This document shows positions 1 through 9,860 of a DNA stretch of 64,000 nt, piece by piece (position 1 is the first letter of the stretch; the number at the start of each line of letters is the position of its first letter). The notes below the pieces were generated by a model, which ran no database searches, was not told where the DNA came from, and was given only the letters and a program-made list of their open reading frames with translations. Made by a program: the position numbers and the translations under genes. Source of the stretch: Lasiosphaeria ovina (taxonomy: Eukaryota; Ascomycota; Sordariomycetes; Sordariales; Lasiosphaeriaceae); NCBI GenBank assembly GCA_033439765.1, contig JAULSN010000005.1:868001-932000 (forward strand), given 5' to 3'.

Positions 1-3000
1 CTGTGGCTGGAACCCCATCACGGCTCTCGCATTTAGAATAAACTGGCGCCCCGCAACCGGACCATACGTGAGCATGATCTGGTTCTTTTGCACGACTTGA
101 CTCCGCATCGCGGTAAGAATTTCCCTCGATATGCCCGCAGCTGAGGTTGACCTGTCAACCTCCGGGGTGCTTTCTCGATGCTCCATAATCCGGTCGAGCC
201 GGCCAATGTGCTGCAGGGCCGTGTCGTAGTCGAATCCAAACTCGGCCTTGAGATACTCGTTGTTGTGCAAGGCGATTTCTGCGTCTTCCTTCGTCACGAT
301 GATGAGGTTGTTTTCTCTCGGGTTGTTGTTCGGCGAGACATTCGACGATAGATGCTCGTCGCACCTCCTTATGCAATCCTCCCACCTGTTCGCCAGCAAA
401 TCGCGCCTAGTAGAAGCCATCAGGCACGCCACTCGGGCTGTTTCGAGCACGGATTCCGTCACTTCGGATCCTGCATCGACAAACATTCCAGCCGCATAAT
501 CGTCCAGGAGCTTCTGTAGCCCGGTAGCAGCGGATTCATAGTCCCCATCAATAAATCGCAGGTAACCTTTATGGTACCGATCATTCCAGTCCGCGAAGGC
601 ACGGATCTGCTTCGCCGTCTTGACCATCTCGGTCCTTTCTGCCTCCGGAAGGTGCGAGAAATCACCTTTTCTGTCTCCGTCATCGTCTTCATCGTGTCGA
701 CTTGGACTCGTCGAGCGTGAACAGCGCGCGACCATGGAATCAAGCTGTGCGATGGCCGACTCGTAGCGCTCTGCTTGGAACGCTTCCTTGGCCTTTCCGA
801 GGAGATGAAACCAGTGAAAGCGCTCGGTAGATTGCACCCGCTCTTGGAAAAGCCCGTCGTCAAGCCCTTCGACTTCGCTCGCTATCGGGTCGGCCTTGAG
901 CCGTCTCGACATAATCAGCTGTGCGCGAGCTTCTTCGTAATCGTCGGCCACGACGGCGTCTTTCCAGGCCAGAACGGAGGCGTTCCAGTCGCGCTTCCAA
1001 GTCAGGAACTTCTTGTCCCTGGGGAGCTGGTCGGCGTCGATCAGGTACGGACCGAACTCGTGGCTGGCCAGCTCCTCCGTCTCGGCGTGGAGCTCTAATG
1101 CGCTGTCGAGCTGGTTGGAGAGCTCGTATTGCCGGATCTCCAGCTGGATCTGCATGACTTTGATGTAGAAGGCCGTGAATCTCTCGAGGTATTCCGTATC
1201 TCCGGTGTGCTTGATGAGTAGTCTCATGAGTTTCTTCTGCTCTGTGTCGTTGGCCATGACCTCCGTGAAATAATCGCTTCCCCTGCCGTGACGCGCCTCC
1301 ATATCCCACATCTGACTATTGAGCGTCAGTATCTCGGCTGCTCGGGAAGAATCACCTCCCGAGGACTGCAACGTCTCCAGCATTCCGGTGACTGCATCCC
1401 GAGCCTGTACCGACGCTTCCGAGTGGCTCTGTGGGGTGAATGACCTCAGTTGGCGCAAAAATGCCCTCAGTAGGACGCAGTACTCGCGATTCCGCTTTAG
1501 CTCGTCTGTTTTGGACTGGAAGATAGGGTCGTCGTTGCAAATCTGCAGGATGCGGTCGATATGCAGGATGACTTCGTCGAGGTCCAGTTCTTCGAGACCT
1601 TTACGGAGCAGGTCCTGGTGGTGCTCGATGGCGCTCAGCCATTCCCCCGAGTCGAGTGCGCTTTCGAGATCTTGTAGCCGTGCCAGCGGATTCGCATCAT
1701 ACTTCCGCCATGCAGTGGCCATATTGCCCCCTGGCGGCATGGATTGCGGATCTCTATCTATTCCTCTCATCAGGCCGCCTTTCTCGCCTGCCTCTTTGAT
1801 TTGCCTCAAGTTTTGGCTCATGCGGTCGAGTGCTGCCTCCAATTTCGCTGATTCCGCAGCATCCAATTCCCGCGCATTTTGAACAAAGTCAATGAGGCTG
1901 GTCACCATATCTCGGCGCGTGGCGTGGTAAGTTTTTAGCAGCTGGTAAGAATAAATTGTGCCGGGGGTGGCATTTGGTACACTGTGACTAACGGGTTGTC
2001 CTTGTGCCGCTATCCCTTCGTTGGCAGCATCTTTGTCTGCCTCGCTTTGAGAGGTTGCCGGAACCTCCTCTTGTCCTCTGATGACAGCGTCAAGCGCCCG
2101 GCCTGTCGCCTCGTCAACCTCTAGAAAGTCTTCATTAAGTGCTTTCAGAACCTCGGGTCGTCGCTCTCCGTTGATTGCGGCGACGATAAACCTGTTACGA
2201 AGGATATAGCCCTTCTCATAGAGAGAGGCATAACCCTCAAAGGGGCCGTATTTCTCCTCCGAGCTGGCGAGAATATCTTCGGCTAGCTGGTGCAAGTCTT
2301 GATGCGATGTTCGTTGCCCTTCCGAGCTGTCATGGCCAAGCTTCCGTCGAACGCGGATGAGGAACTGTATAGTATGAAGGACAGGCGCCTGTAAATCTGG
2401 GGAGATGGCGTGTCCGCCGTTCAAATCGATAAACTTCCGCAAGAGCTGCTCATAACGATCAGCCGCCATCTTGAACTCTGTCGGCGTTGCAATGACGACG
2501 AAATTGTCGATGAAGGTGCTTAACAGGTGCCAAGGCCAATTGTGAGTGTCCGGGATTGCCAAGGACATATTGACCAGGGTGAGCATGTTGAAGAACATCG
2601 GGGCGTATCTTGGCCGCATGTCTCCCACATCAATACCCCCCTCAAAAGACCTCGAGACTGCAATCCAGTATGGGACGCCTACAGCATTGGAATACCATTC
2701 GTGAAATTCGTGGAGTTCCATGAAAGTCCTGTCTGCAGTCCCGCCAGTGGAATTCCAAGTGATATTGGAGGCCTTGATACTGTTTGTCTTCGATTTGAAG
2801 AACATCAAGACCGCGTTGTCTTCGTCCGTCAAAACTTCTGCTGTCATGCTTCGATCTGTGGCGTCTTTGATTTTCTGCAGGACGTAGCGAATTCTCGGTG
2901 CGACTAGGGAAAGAAGGGGGCTAATCCATTCAATGCTGCATTGTGGACCGCGTCGGACTAAACCTCGATCTACGGCAATCTCGATCGCGTGCGTAGCGGA

Positions 3001-5370
3001 ACGCTCATCGATATCGATTTGGTTGCGAATGACGTCGTCCCAAAGAGAGATCACCACTGGACCTTTGCGCCAAAAGCTGGTGAGAAGGATGAGTGGCGCT
3101 GCGAGGCGGTCTGGAAGGAGGTATAGCAAGTTGGTTATTTGGGTCAAGAGACGGCAGTCCGGGATTTTGTCGAGCTCGTCATCGGGCCCATCAGGAAACG
3201 GCCTCATCCTGTCGCGATGAGCAAAATCAAAAAGGTCTTCCAGCCGGACGTCTGAGAACTTGGCCCACGACAGCACCTCATGTATCGCAGCAGGCATGCC
3301 ATCAAGGAGCGAAACAAGGAGCTCCATTGTGTCGAGATCTGCATGATTCGGGGCCGCCGTGAGTAATCCGCTCCGCCTGATAACATGTTGGACGAGCTCC
3401 ATTCCTGCCGCCAGGTCCAGGGGGCGAAGTTGGATGGGTCGCACATCGTTCCACGTTGAGAAGTTGGGCTTTAGGAAGGAGAGATCATCCCGGCTGCCGG
3501 CCAGAACGATACGATGGTTAGCACTGGGCACGTTGCTGGGCTCAAACAGCCGCTGGAGAATATCGCCAATGTCCTGAGCGTTTTTCTCAGGAAGCGCGCC
3601 TGGACACAAAGGGGGTGGGAGAATCGAAAAGGCGGCGTGCAGGTTGTCCAGAACCAGTAGCACGGTTTGATCTGCCAAGATCTCAACAACGGCTTGTTCA
3701 AGTGATTCGATGTCCCATGATTCAAGTTCTTGGGATTCGAGTGTCCAGAATCGAGCACCTAGTTTTGGGTCCCCTCCGTGTGCCAAAAGCTGACGGAGAA
3801 TGTGTTTCAAGACCGCGCCTGCAGTCTGCAGTTCGGCCGAGTCAAAATCCAAGTATACAACGGCACTTGTGAAGAAAGTCTCCCGCCACAAGGTGCAGCC
3901 GAATTGGAGGAGGGCGGTTTTTCCCACACCGGCCGGGCCGTGCAAATACACCCGGCCATGATGTGCGATCGCTTTTTCAAGGCGAAGGAGATCGAACTCG
4001 CGGCCGAATACCTGCGAGGGACCGTCACCATCAATGTGGGCGGGCGAAATCTTAGGGTAGCAGGACGCGTCTTGCTCGGTGGGTTTGTCATTCTCATGCT
4101 GCACGACTTGTATGTCTACGCCGGACGAGTAAGTGACCGGAATAAACCAATCCGTGACAGAAACATCCAAGCCAAATCTCGCATGGCGAGTGGGAGATTC
4201 GCGCGAGGCGACGCGGGCTGTGGCGGCAGCTTGCCAGAACGGCTGTCCCAGGACCAGTAACGAGTGGTAGAAGGACCCTAAGAAGATCTCGGCAGCGTGG
4301 CTCGAGACCTTGAACGACATGGCGAGGACATTGTAGACTCCGTGGCGGTAAAACACCTTGGCAATATTTGCGTCGTCTCCGGCGTTTGCTCGAGCTGATT
4401 CGCATGCGTTTAGTACTGCGATCTCGACCTGGTGTGTCTGCAGCAGACGTCCCACCCTGTCAGCATCCACGGCTACCTTTCTATTCTCCTGGGGGTGGTC
4501 GAAGTATAGGTATGCCGCTTTTGTCTTGGTTCCCTTTCGCATCTTGACGGCACCGTGCATGTCAAAGTGAACAATAGCATAGTATCCGGTGCCGAGTCGA
4601 TCCCTGGTTGACTCCAGGTGCTCTTCTAAGGCGGTAAAAGTGCCCGGGCGAACAATTTCGAGGCGAAGTTGAACAGGACTGTTGATCTCCTTGAGGTGAC
4701 TCCTGATGCGCGATAGGATGCCGGAGGACACGAACGGGCTGATGTCTCGGTACGAGGCGGATCCCTCGCTCAGGTCCCGGGCAACCACCATCAAGACATT
4801 GACGGTTTGGAAATCGGCCGCGCTTGGCCACGTGTGGACTCGAATGGGCACTCCTGGCTCCTTCGCAACTTGGGGATCACCATGTTCAAGGAGCCTCCGA
4901 AGGCGAATGTCGATCTCAGAAACGCCCTCGGGATCCCAATTCTTCCCATCTTCCAGAAGCTCCCACCAAAGCTGATGAACGGTGCTGTCCGCGGAGACAG
5001 TACCTTCGGATACCTCGATCAGTACCGACTTCTTCCCGCCGCCGGTGACGCGGGTTTCAACCGTCTTGCGTAGTTCCAGCTGGGAAATAATGCTCCTGGG
5101 GTATGAAGCAACTAGCGCCGCCGCCTTCTCTGCACGAGTGACGGAGAAAGGTGATTGCTGAGCGTAACCCTGAAGATACCAAGCACACTCGGATTTTTCG
5201 ACTGGTGTTAAGGGATCTCGGAGAGTAAAAGACTCGGGTAGGCGCTCGGCGTCGATGTCGATAGAAACGGCCCAGATAGGTTGGCCGAGGTTTGGCGAAG
5301 CTGTCAACGCCGGCTCTGCGTGAATGGCGACCCGGAGCGGCGCTGTTGTAGAACCTTCGTGGTGGTTCAT
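1..5370 (-). CDS. CHAT protease - NTPase (NLR-like) - helical repeat protein, 3' end beyond the window
   Basis: One uninterrupted frame of about 1790 codons starts at the ATG ending at 5370 and is still open at base 1, so the C-terminus is missing. No other ATG occurs in this frame up to 5700. Residues about 185-390 form a CHAT (caspase-like peptidase) domain: the catalytic His is H272 in HFDMHG and the Cys is C323 in LNACESA, each after a hydrophobic strand. A P-loop NTPase follows, with GPAGVGKT (K484) and a Walker-B-like LLVLDNL (D575), in the style of NB-ARC/NACHT STAND proteins. From about residue 900 to the edge the protein is helical with loosely TPR-like units. CHAT-STAND-repeat proteins are typical fungal NLR-like sensors; here the protease would be the effector released by sensing. 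The gene is divergent from a gasdermin-like gene, its likely substrate (inference). Motifs are seen directly; function is inferred from the family. Confidence 0.88.
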   Translation of the reverse strand, partial: MNHHEGSTTAPLRVAIHAEPALTASPNLGQPIWAVSIDIDAERLPESFTLRDPLTPVEKSECAWYLQGYAQQSPFSVTRAEKAAALVASYPRSIISQLELRKTVETRVTGGGKKSVLIEVSEGTVSADSTVHQLWWELLEDGKNWDPEGVSEIDIRLRRLLEHGDPQVAKEPGVPIRVHTWPSAADFQTVNVLMVVARDLSEGSASYRDISPFVSSGILSRIRSHLKEINSPVQLRLEIVRPGTFTALEEHLESTRDRLGTGYYAIVHFDMHGAVKMRKGTKTKAAYLYFDHPQENRKVAVDADRVGRLLQTHQVEIAVLNACESARANAGDDANIAKVFYRHGVYNVLAMSFKVSSHAAEIFLGSFYHSLLVLGQPFWQAAATARVASRESPTRHARFGLDVSVTDWFIPVTYSSGVDIQVVQHENDKPTEQDASCYPKISPAHIDGDGPSQVFGREFDLLRLEKAIAHHGRVYLHGPAGVGKTALLQFGCTLWRETFFTSAVVYLDFDSAELQTAGAVLKHILRQLLAHGGDPKLGARFWTLESQELESWDIESLEQAVVEILADQTVLLVLDNLHAAFSILPPPLCPGALPEKNAQDIGDILQRLFEPSNVPSANHRIVLAGSRDDLSFLKPNFSTWNDVRPIQLRPLDLAAGMELVQHVIRRSGLLTAAPNHADLDTMELLVSLLDGMPAAIHEVLSWAKFSDVRLEDLFDFAHRDRMRPFPDGPDDELDKIPDCRLLTQITNLLYLLPDRLAAPLILLTSFWRKGPVVISLWDDVIRNQIDIDERSATHAIEIAVDRGLVRRGPQCSIEWISPLLSLVAPRIRYVLQKIKDATDRSMTAEVLTDEDNAVLMFFKSKTNSIKASNITWNSTGGTADRTFMELHEFHEWYSNAVGVPYWIAVSRSFEGGIDVGDMRPRYAPMFFNMLTLVNMSLAIPDTHNWPWHLLSTFIDNFVVIATPTEFKMAADRYEQLLRKFIDLNGGHAISPDLQAPVLHTIQFLIRVRRKLGHDSSEGQRTSHQDLHQLAEDILASSEEKYGPFEGYASLYEKGYILRNRFIVAAINGERRPEVLKALNEDFLEVDEATGRALDAVIRGQEEVPATSQSEADKDAANEGIAAQGQPVSHSVPNATPGTIYSYQLLKTYHATRRDMVTSLIDFVQNARELDAAESAKLEAALDRMSQNLRQIKEAGEKGGLMRGIDRDPQSMPPGGNMATAWRKYDANPLARLQDLESALDSGEWLSAIEHHQDLLRKGLEELDLDEVILHIDRILQICNDDPIFQSKTDELKRNREYCVLLRAFLRQLRSFTPQSHSEASVQARDAVTGMLETLQSSGGDSSRAAEILTLNSQMWDMEARHGRGSDYFTEVMANDTEQKKLMRLLIKHTGDTEYLERFTAFYIKVMQIQLEIRQYELSNQLDSALELHAETEELASHEFGPYLIDADQLPRDKKFLTWKRDWNASVLAWKDAVVADDYEEARAQLIMSRRLKADPIASEVEGLDDGLFQERVQSTERFHWFHLLGKAKEAFQAERYESAIAQLDSMVARCSRSTSPSRHDEDDDGDRKGDFSHLPEAERTEMVKTAKQIRAFADWNDRYHKGYLRFIDGDYESAATGLQKLLDDYAAGMFVDAGSEVTESVLETARVACLMASTRRDLLANRWEDCIRRCDEHLSSNVSPNNNPRENNLIIVTKEDAEIALHNNEYLKAEFGFDYDTALQHIGRLDRIMEHRESTPEVDRSTSAAGISREILTAMRSQVVQKNQIMLTYGPVAGRQFILNARAVMGFQPQ

Positions 5371-5688
5371 TTTGGTCTCCGGATATAGTGCTCTGAATCC
5401 TGCGAATGCTGAAGCTACGTCGGTAATGGGGACCCAACTGATCGTCTCGAAGTCGGAAGAAAGACGCCGCTGAGCACGGATCCACGACGCACGTTGCGCG
5501 ATATTCCGTCTGGAATGTTCCCCAACGACGGATATCAGCTGATGCTCTGACGACGAGGATGGTTTTGGTCTAGTGGCGTGCCACCTGCTGCACTTGAGTC
5601 CAATCACAATGTTCGAAGCACCGTGCTCGTTTTGAACCCCTCTTTCGCAGCAAACCTTCACCCCATCTCGCCCTTTCTTGCTCACGAG
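5371..5688. promoter_or_regulatory. Shared divergent upstream region of the CHAT-NLR and gasdermin-like genes
   Basis: These 318 bases separate the two opposing start codons and must hold both promoters if the starts are right. Both frames stay open through part of it, so a longer N-terminus for either protein using an unseen upstream exon cannot be excluded. No convincing TATA box was seen. Head-to-head packing would favour co-expression of protease and substrate. Confidence 0.5.
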
Positions 5689-6561
5689 ATGATGGAGCAG
5701 CAGCGCCGGTACTTCCTCCTCAGCGAGCCATGCTCGGCCGCCGAGATCCCAAAGATGATGTGCAGGGTGGTGGCAAACAAGTATCTTCCGCTCCAACGAT
5801 ACGCGCCAAAAGAGCCGTTGGGCGGCGATGTGGAGCCAAGTCACAACACGAACCAAGTCATCCCTGACATTCTACCCCCAGCTTCCAAGTCGGCGAGTCA
5901 GGCCGATTTTATGCGCAATGCGAGAGATGCGAGCTTGAAGGCGTCGCTGATGGCTCTCTTCGGCATCGGCGCGGGCCGGGGCGATGACGCGACGGTGAAG
6001 CTCGACTCGAAAGAAGTCAAGCGCTATACGCTCGCGAACCCGAAGGAGTATTTTGAGAAACTGATGCGGAACGAACTCTACGCTCGAGACGTGAACCAGA
6101 TCCTGGACGACTGCGACGGTCGAAAGGCATACCTAGTGACGGGGTTTTTGACGACCAACGATGCGCTCTGGACTTTTTCATCTTCGGTGTCGTCCACGAA
6201 AGAGTTCAATGTCACGATTCCAGTGGCTGAGGTCTTAGGGGTTCCGGTTCCTATCAGCGGTCTTGATCCCGAGCTTAGCACCACTATCTCTCGATCCCGA
6301 GAACGGAGCCGTCAGATGCGGGTCCTCGAGGAGGAAATTTTTGCCGTTGCCTACTCGGTAATTCGAAGCCGTGGGACCGGCTGGATCAAGAGAGGAGCTC
6401 CGACGGCGGTTCTGACAGGTCCTGTCCGTGTAAAGGCTCGGCATTTGGCGTTTGGAGACGACAGTGGCGAGGAAGTGGACGATGAGGATTCCGTTGACGG
6501 TCTTGAGCTTATAGATGAGGATGAAGAAGGGCTAGATGATGCTAGAGGGGTCGAGTTTTGA
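5689..6561 (+). CDS. Gasdermin-like pore-forming protein (candidate)
   Basis: This is a single-exon frame of 290 codons from the ATG at 5689 (a second ATG follows directly; the frame is open upstream to 5578 but only with GTG). Features that recall fungal and bacterial gasdermins are the size (known fungal members are roughly 240-290 aa), a conserved-looking strand KAYLVTGFLT (residues 146-155) preceded by an amphipathic stretch ending in NPKEYFEKLM, a Ser-rich hairpin-like segment (163-170), and a final amphipathic strand EEIFAVAYSVIRSR (225-238). Residues 256-290 are extremely acidic. In known systems the N-terminal part oligomerises into membrane pores after proteolysis removes a short C-terminal inhibitory piece; the acidic tail is the natural candidate here. 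The neighbouring CHAT protease supports the call by context. No signal peptide or membrane segment is evident. It could instead be an unrelated lineage-specific protein; the family call is by eye. Confidence 0.6.
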   Translation: MMEQQRRYFLLSEPCSAAEIPKMMCRVVANKYLPLQRYAPKEPLGGDVEPSHNTNQVIPDILPPASKSASQADFMRNARDASLKASLMALFGIGAGRGDDATVKLDSKEVKRYTLANPKEYFEKLMRNELYARDVNQILDDCDGRKAYLVTGFLTTNDALWTFSSSVSSTKEFNVTIPVAEVLGVPVPISGLDPELSTTISRSRERSRQMRVLEEEIFAVAYSVIRSRGTGWIKRGAPTAVLTGPVRVKARHLAFGDDSGEEVDDEDSVDGLELIDEDEEGLDDARGVEF

Positions 6562-8358
6562 CCTGCTGTGGCTACGGGCTCACAGGCACTACGTAGCAGC
6601 GTATCTGCCACAGCGTAGCCATCGGGCCGTTCGGATGCCCTTTACGGCTGCTACATCATCTCCGCTGCCCTCTGGCGGCTAGCCGGATGGGCTACAACAC
6701 ACATGTCGAGATGGTGGTCGGGAGCTTTGAAAGAGGATGTGCCAACTGTTGTTCCGGACTCTCGACAGATATCCCGGATTTTGGAATTACAAGCATCTCC
6801 TGCCCAGGGCTCTTCTCAGATCTATTGACGTAGGAGCAGGGTGTGTTGAGGTGTATGATGATACCAAGATGTCTTTTTGACGAGCAGTGGCCAGTCCTAA
6901 GCCTCGGGGGCCTAGGTTACTTGCCGAACTGTTCTCTGTGTGTACTATCTTAGTAGTCATATGCTCTGGCTACCTGCTAGGTTGCCATGGTCGAGTGAAC
7001 TGTTAGAGGCCTAGAACTGAGGACCATATGTGGCGAGCTTCACCGACAGCTGGCCAAATAGGCGGTTTGATTCCCTTGCCCGACAACATCGGTATGGCCG
7101 GGGTATTCAAGCGAATACGTCGTATTTGCGATTCAGTTGCGCACTTGCGGGGAGCCAGAGAGGGTCCCGAAACCCCGAGGTCACAATACTGGTCATCCTC
7201 AGTCAGCAGATGGTCTGCTTCAAGATGCCAGGTACCTGCTCAGGTACTAGTGCCTACAAGGTAGTATAGTGGTAGTCAGGTGATTAGTGGAGTCCTGGCC
7301 TGACCGAGACCTCACCCTTTGTGCTTGCGACGCGATCTGTTCCCATTACAAATGAGAAACTGCAATCAGCTGCAATCAAGCGGTGCCGCGTAGGACGTGC
7401 CGCGGCTGTGTGGCGCTACCAACGGCACCCAGGAGGCCGAAAAGCGGTCTCAAGATTACGAAGTCGGGAGCTACACAGCTGTGTGACAAGGTCTGTTTGA
7501 TCAACTAAATAGGGGCATTAGCCCTAAATCGGGGGTGGAACTCCCTTGTCTCTGATACTTTCCCGTCTCGAAACTTCCGTTGTAGAAGTCTTTGTCTTTT
7601 GCAAAAGGCTGAGTGATGCCCTGTTCAGGAGTTTTGAAAGATATGGATGGCTACGAAGCTGAGCAGATTGAAGGGAATCTCGGAACCGCCGTAGCGGATC
7701 GTAACCGACTTTGTAATGACTATCTCTTGTATGATCCAGGCTCTGGTCTAAAATCGTTCCTGAATGAGCTTAAAAAAAGCCTTCCACGGCTTCCTCCTAT
7801 AATTACGGTCTGGGAAATGGTCCGATCGGTCTAAGTTGGGGAAGATGGCAGGATTGCGTCGTATAGAGATGTAGAGCCGTAGGTCTCTAACAAGCTCGGC
7901 TGTAAGGTTTTCGAGCTTGCCGGCTAACTACCTCGACCCTATAACTGGCACATCACATCACATGCCGGCTGCTCCGCTCCACACACCCGAACTTTGAACG
8001 GCCCGGATGTCAAGATTGACACCATAGATAAGTCATGAATTGTCTATATCCCGATAAGAATCCACCCTGCCACGGACCCACAGCATAATTATATGGCGGT
8101 CATTTTTTGCGACTGCCCAACCTTCAACTTCTTTTTTCTTTCACCCCATACCCAAGCCTGCGCGTCGCAATCACGCCTCCCGCCAATCCACAAGTCAGTT
8201 CTCGCGGAAAAGTTCTTGGGCACATCGCCGCTCAGCGGCATGAAAACTACCACAACTAGTCAACTACATCATGGGGAAGCTTCTGCCCCGAGTGGTGCGC
8301 GTTCGGCCAACTTGATGTCTGCCAGTTGACAATTCGGTCTCGAGCAGTCGAGAGCGCC
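6562..8358. other. Intergenic, no gene recognised
   Basis: Only short frames with many in-frame stops are present (for example around 7030-7260 and 7616-7834), none with a recognisable domain or a good start. A short duplicated word (ctgcaatcag) occurs near 7360. The stretch may include decayed DNA, but no transposon motif was seen. Confidence 0.4.
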
Positions 8359-9542
8359 ATGTCCACCAAACTCGGCTTTCTAGATTATGATGATTCAGAA
8401 CTTGAGACGATTCGGAATTTTATGACGAAACCGACATCATTCGTATTGAATCATTAGCTCCCCTTCACCTCGCCGCCTGGAGAGGCCTCGACGACGTTGT
8501 CGAGCGGCTGCTAAGCTGCGGGGCAAGCGTTGATGTGTTTGCAGGCGCGCCCTATGGAAAGCTCACTTTCCTCCTTCTAGCCATAGTGAAGGGAAACATT
8601 TCAACTGCGACCTTGCTGCTCGCCAATGGCGCCAGCCCGAACTTACTACACGAGGACAACCCCTTTTCGACGACCCTCCACCTCGTCTGCATTCTGGGTC
8701 ACACAGACCTTGTCAAGCCGCTAATGGCCACAGCTAGTGTTCAAGCAGACCCTTCAAAGCTGCTGGAGTGCTACGCTTGGTGGGGCGTTTCAGACGAACC
8801 GGCCATTCTCAAACTCCTCGTCGAAGAGGGTGCGGGATTTTATAATGGGTTGGTTGACCGCTTGCGCTCTAGGCAAAAATATCAGTCTCTATTGGCGCTC
8901 CTGCACACGAAAGAGTACCGAAACACAATAACCTCTCAAGGCCAGGGCCCTGCAATAGCGAGACAATTTCTTCGTTCAGTAAACCTATCAGAACTAGATA
9001 CTGAGATCGCCGACCAGATTATCCGCCAGCTGTTTGACCTTTCCATTGACACAGACCTGTGTGCGGACCCAGACTTCACATTGGAGCCCCTATTATCGCC
9101 ACTCGACTTTCCAGATATGCTAAAGCTGCTGCCGATCTTCCTGGAACGCGGAATGGATGTCAACCGAGGCACAAATATCAGGACCGGGTATCTGTCCGGA
9201 GAAGATTTACCCGACTCCTATCCCGGTGGAAGCCTTTTGTACCAAGCAAGCACCTACACAAAATATCGATACAAAGAAGACTCTGCGGCCCAGCTCGGGG
9301 TCGTCCGTCTGTTGCTTCAGCACGGTGCGCACATTGATGCGCAAACCAAGGGGAATTGTCTTTCCATATCTGATTACGAACACTATGACGACAAAAAAGA
9401 AGTGGAATAGCGTTTCAAGCTGCTCAAAGTGCTGCTAGATCATTGCCACCAAACCCCCCAGAGCCAGCGTGGAGAAGACATCAGAACATTTTTGAGCCAA
9501 GTGTCACGGCTTACCGCTGATCTGGGTATTGACACGATGTAG
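8359..9542 (+). pseudogene. Ankyrin-repeat protein, broken by a frameshift and a TAG stop
   Basis: A start at 8359 opens a frame reading MSTKLGFLDYDD that hits a stop at 8455. The next frame (-1 shift near 8400) continues without a break to 9407 and carries ankyrin repeats: LAPLHLAAWRGLDDVVERLL, a second unit ending LLLANGASPNLL, a degenerate third (LHLVCILGHTDLV) and a C-terminal one (LGVVRLLLQHGAHIDAQ). A TAG at 9408-9410 stops it, but the same frame then reads RFKLLKVLLDHC and on to a natural-looking stop at 9540-9542. CAG to TAG would explain the break and is the favoured RIP-type change, but that is inference. An intron near 8400 cannot be fully excluded. Ankyrin proteins of this type are common in fungal accessory regions; the partner is unknown. 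Confidence 0.7.
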
Positions 9543-9860
9543 ATGGACTCAATGGAGAGTGATCAGGGCCGGGGTGCGACAGAAATGAGCATGCTGCCCG
9601 CGTTGGAATTTAAGAGGGTGTGGTTGGTGATACATGATCATTGATCTTATTCAAACCCCGTGCAATCAGTTATCAAGGAACAATCGGGTGGAAGTCCCCA
9701 TAGCTGTGTACATTAACTGGCTCTTTGGCTCTCGCTCGTATACAAACAACGTCATCAGATATGGTGACATTTGTAGGTAACTAAGGCAGGGTCTTTTCCC
9801 TGACGGTAAATCGAAAACAAAAGCGACAGACAAAATTCCTGCAGCTCGCAAAATCACCCC
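9543..9860. other. Intergenic, nothing recognised
   Basis: These bases lie between the ankyrin pseudogene and the 3' end of the peptidase gene. No long frame with an ATG and no repeat was noticed; the stretch presumably holds 3' untranslated sequence. Confidence 0.4.
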
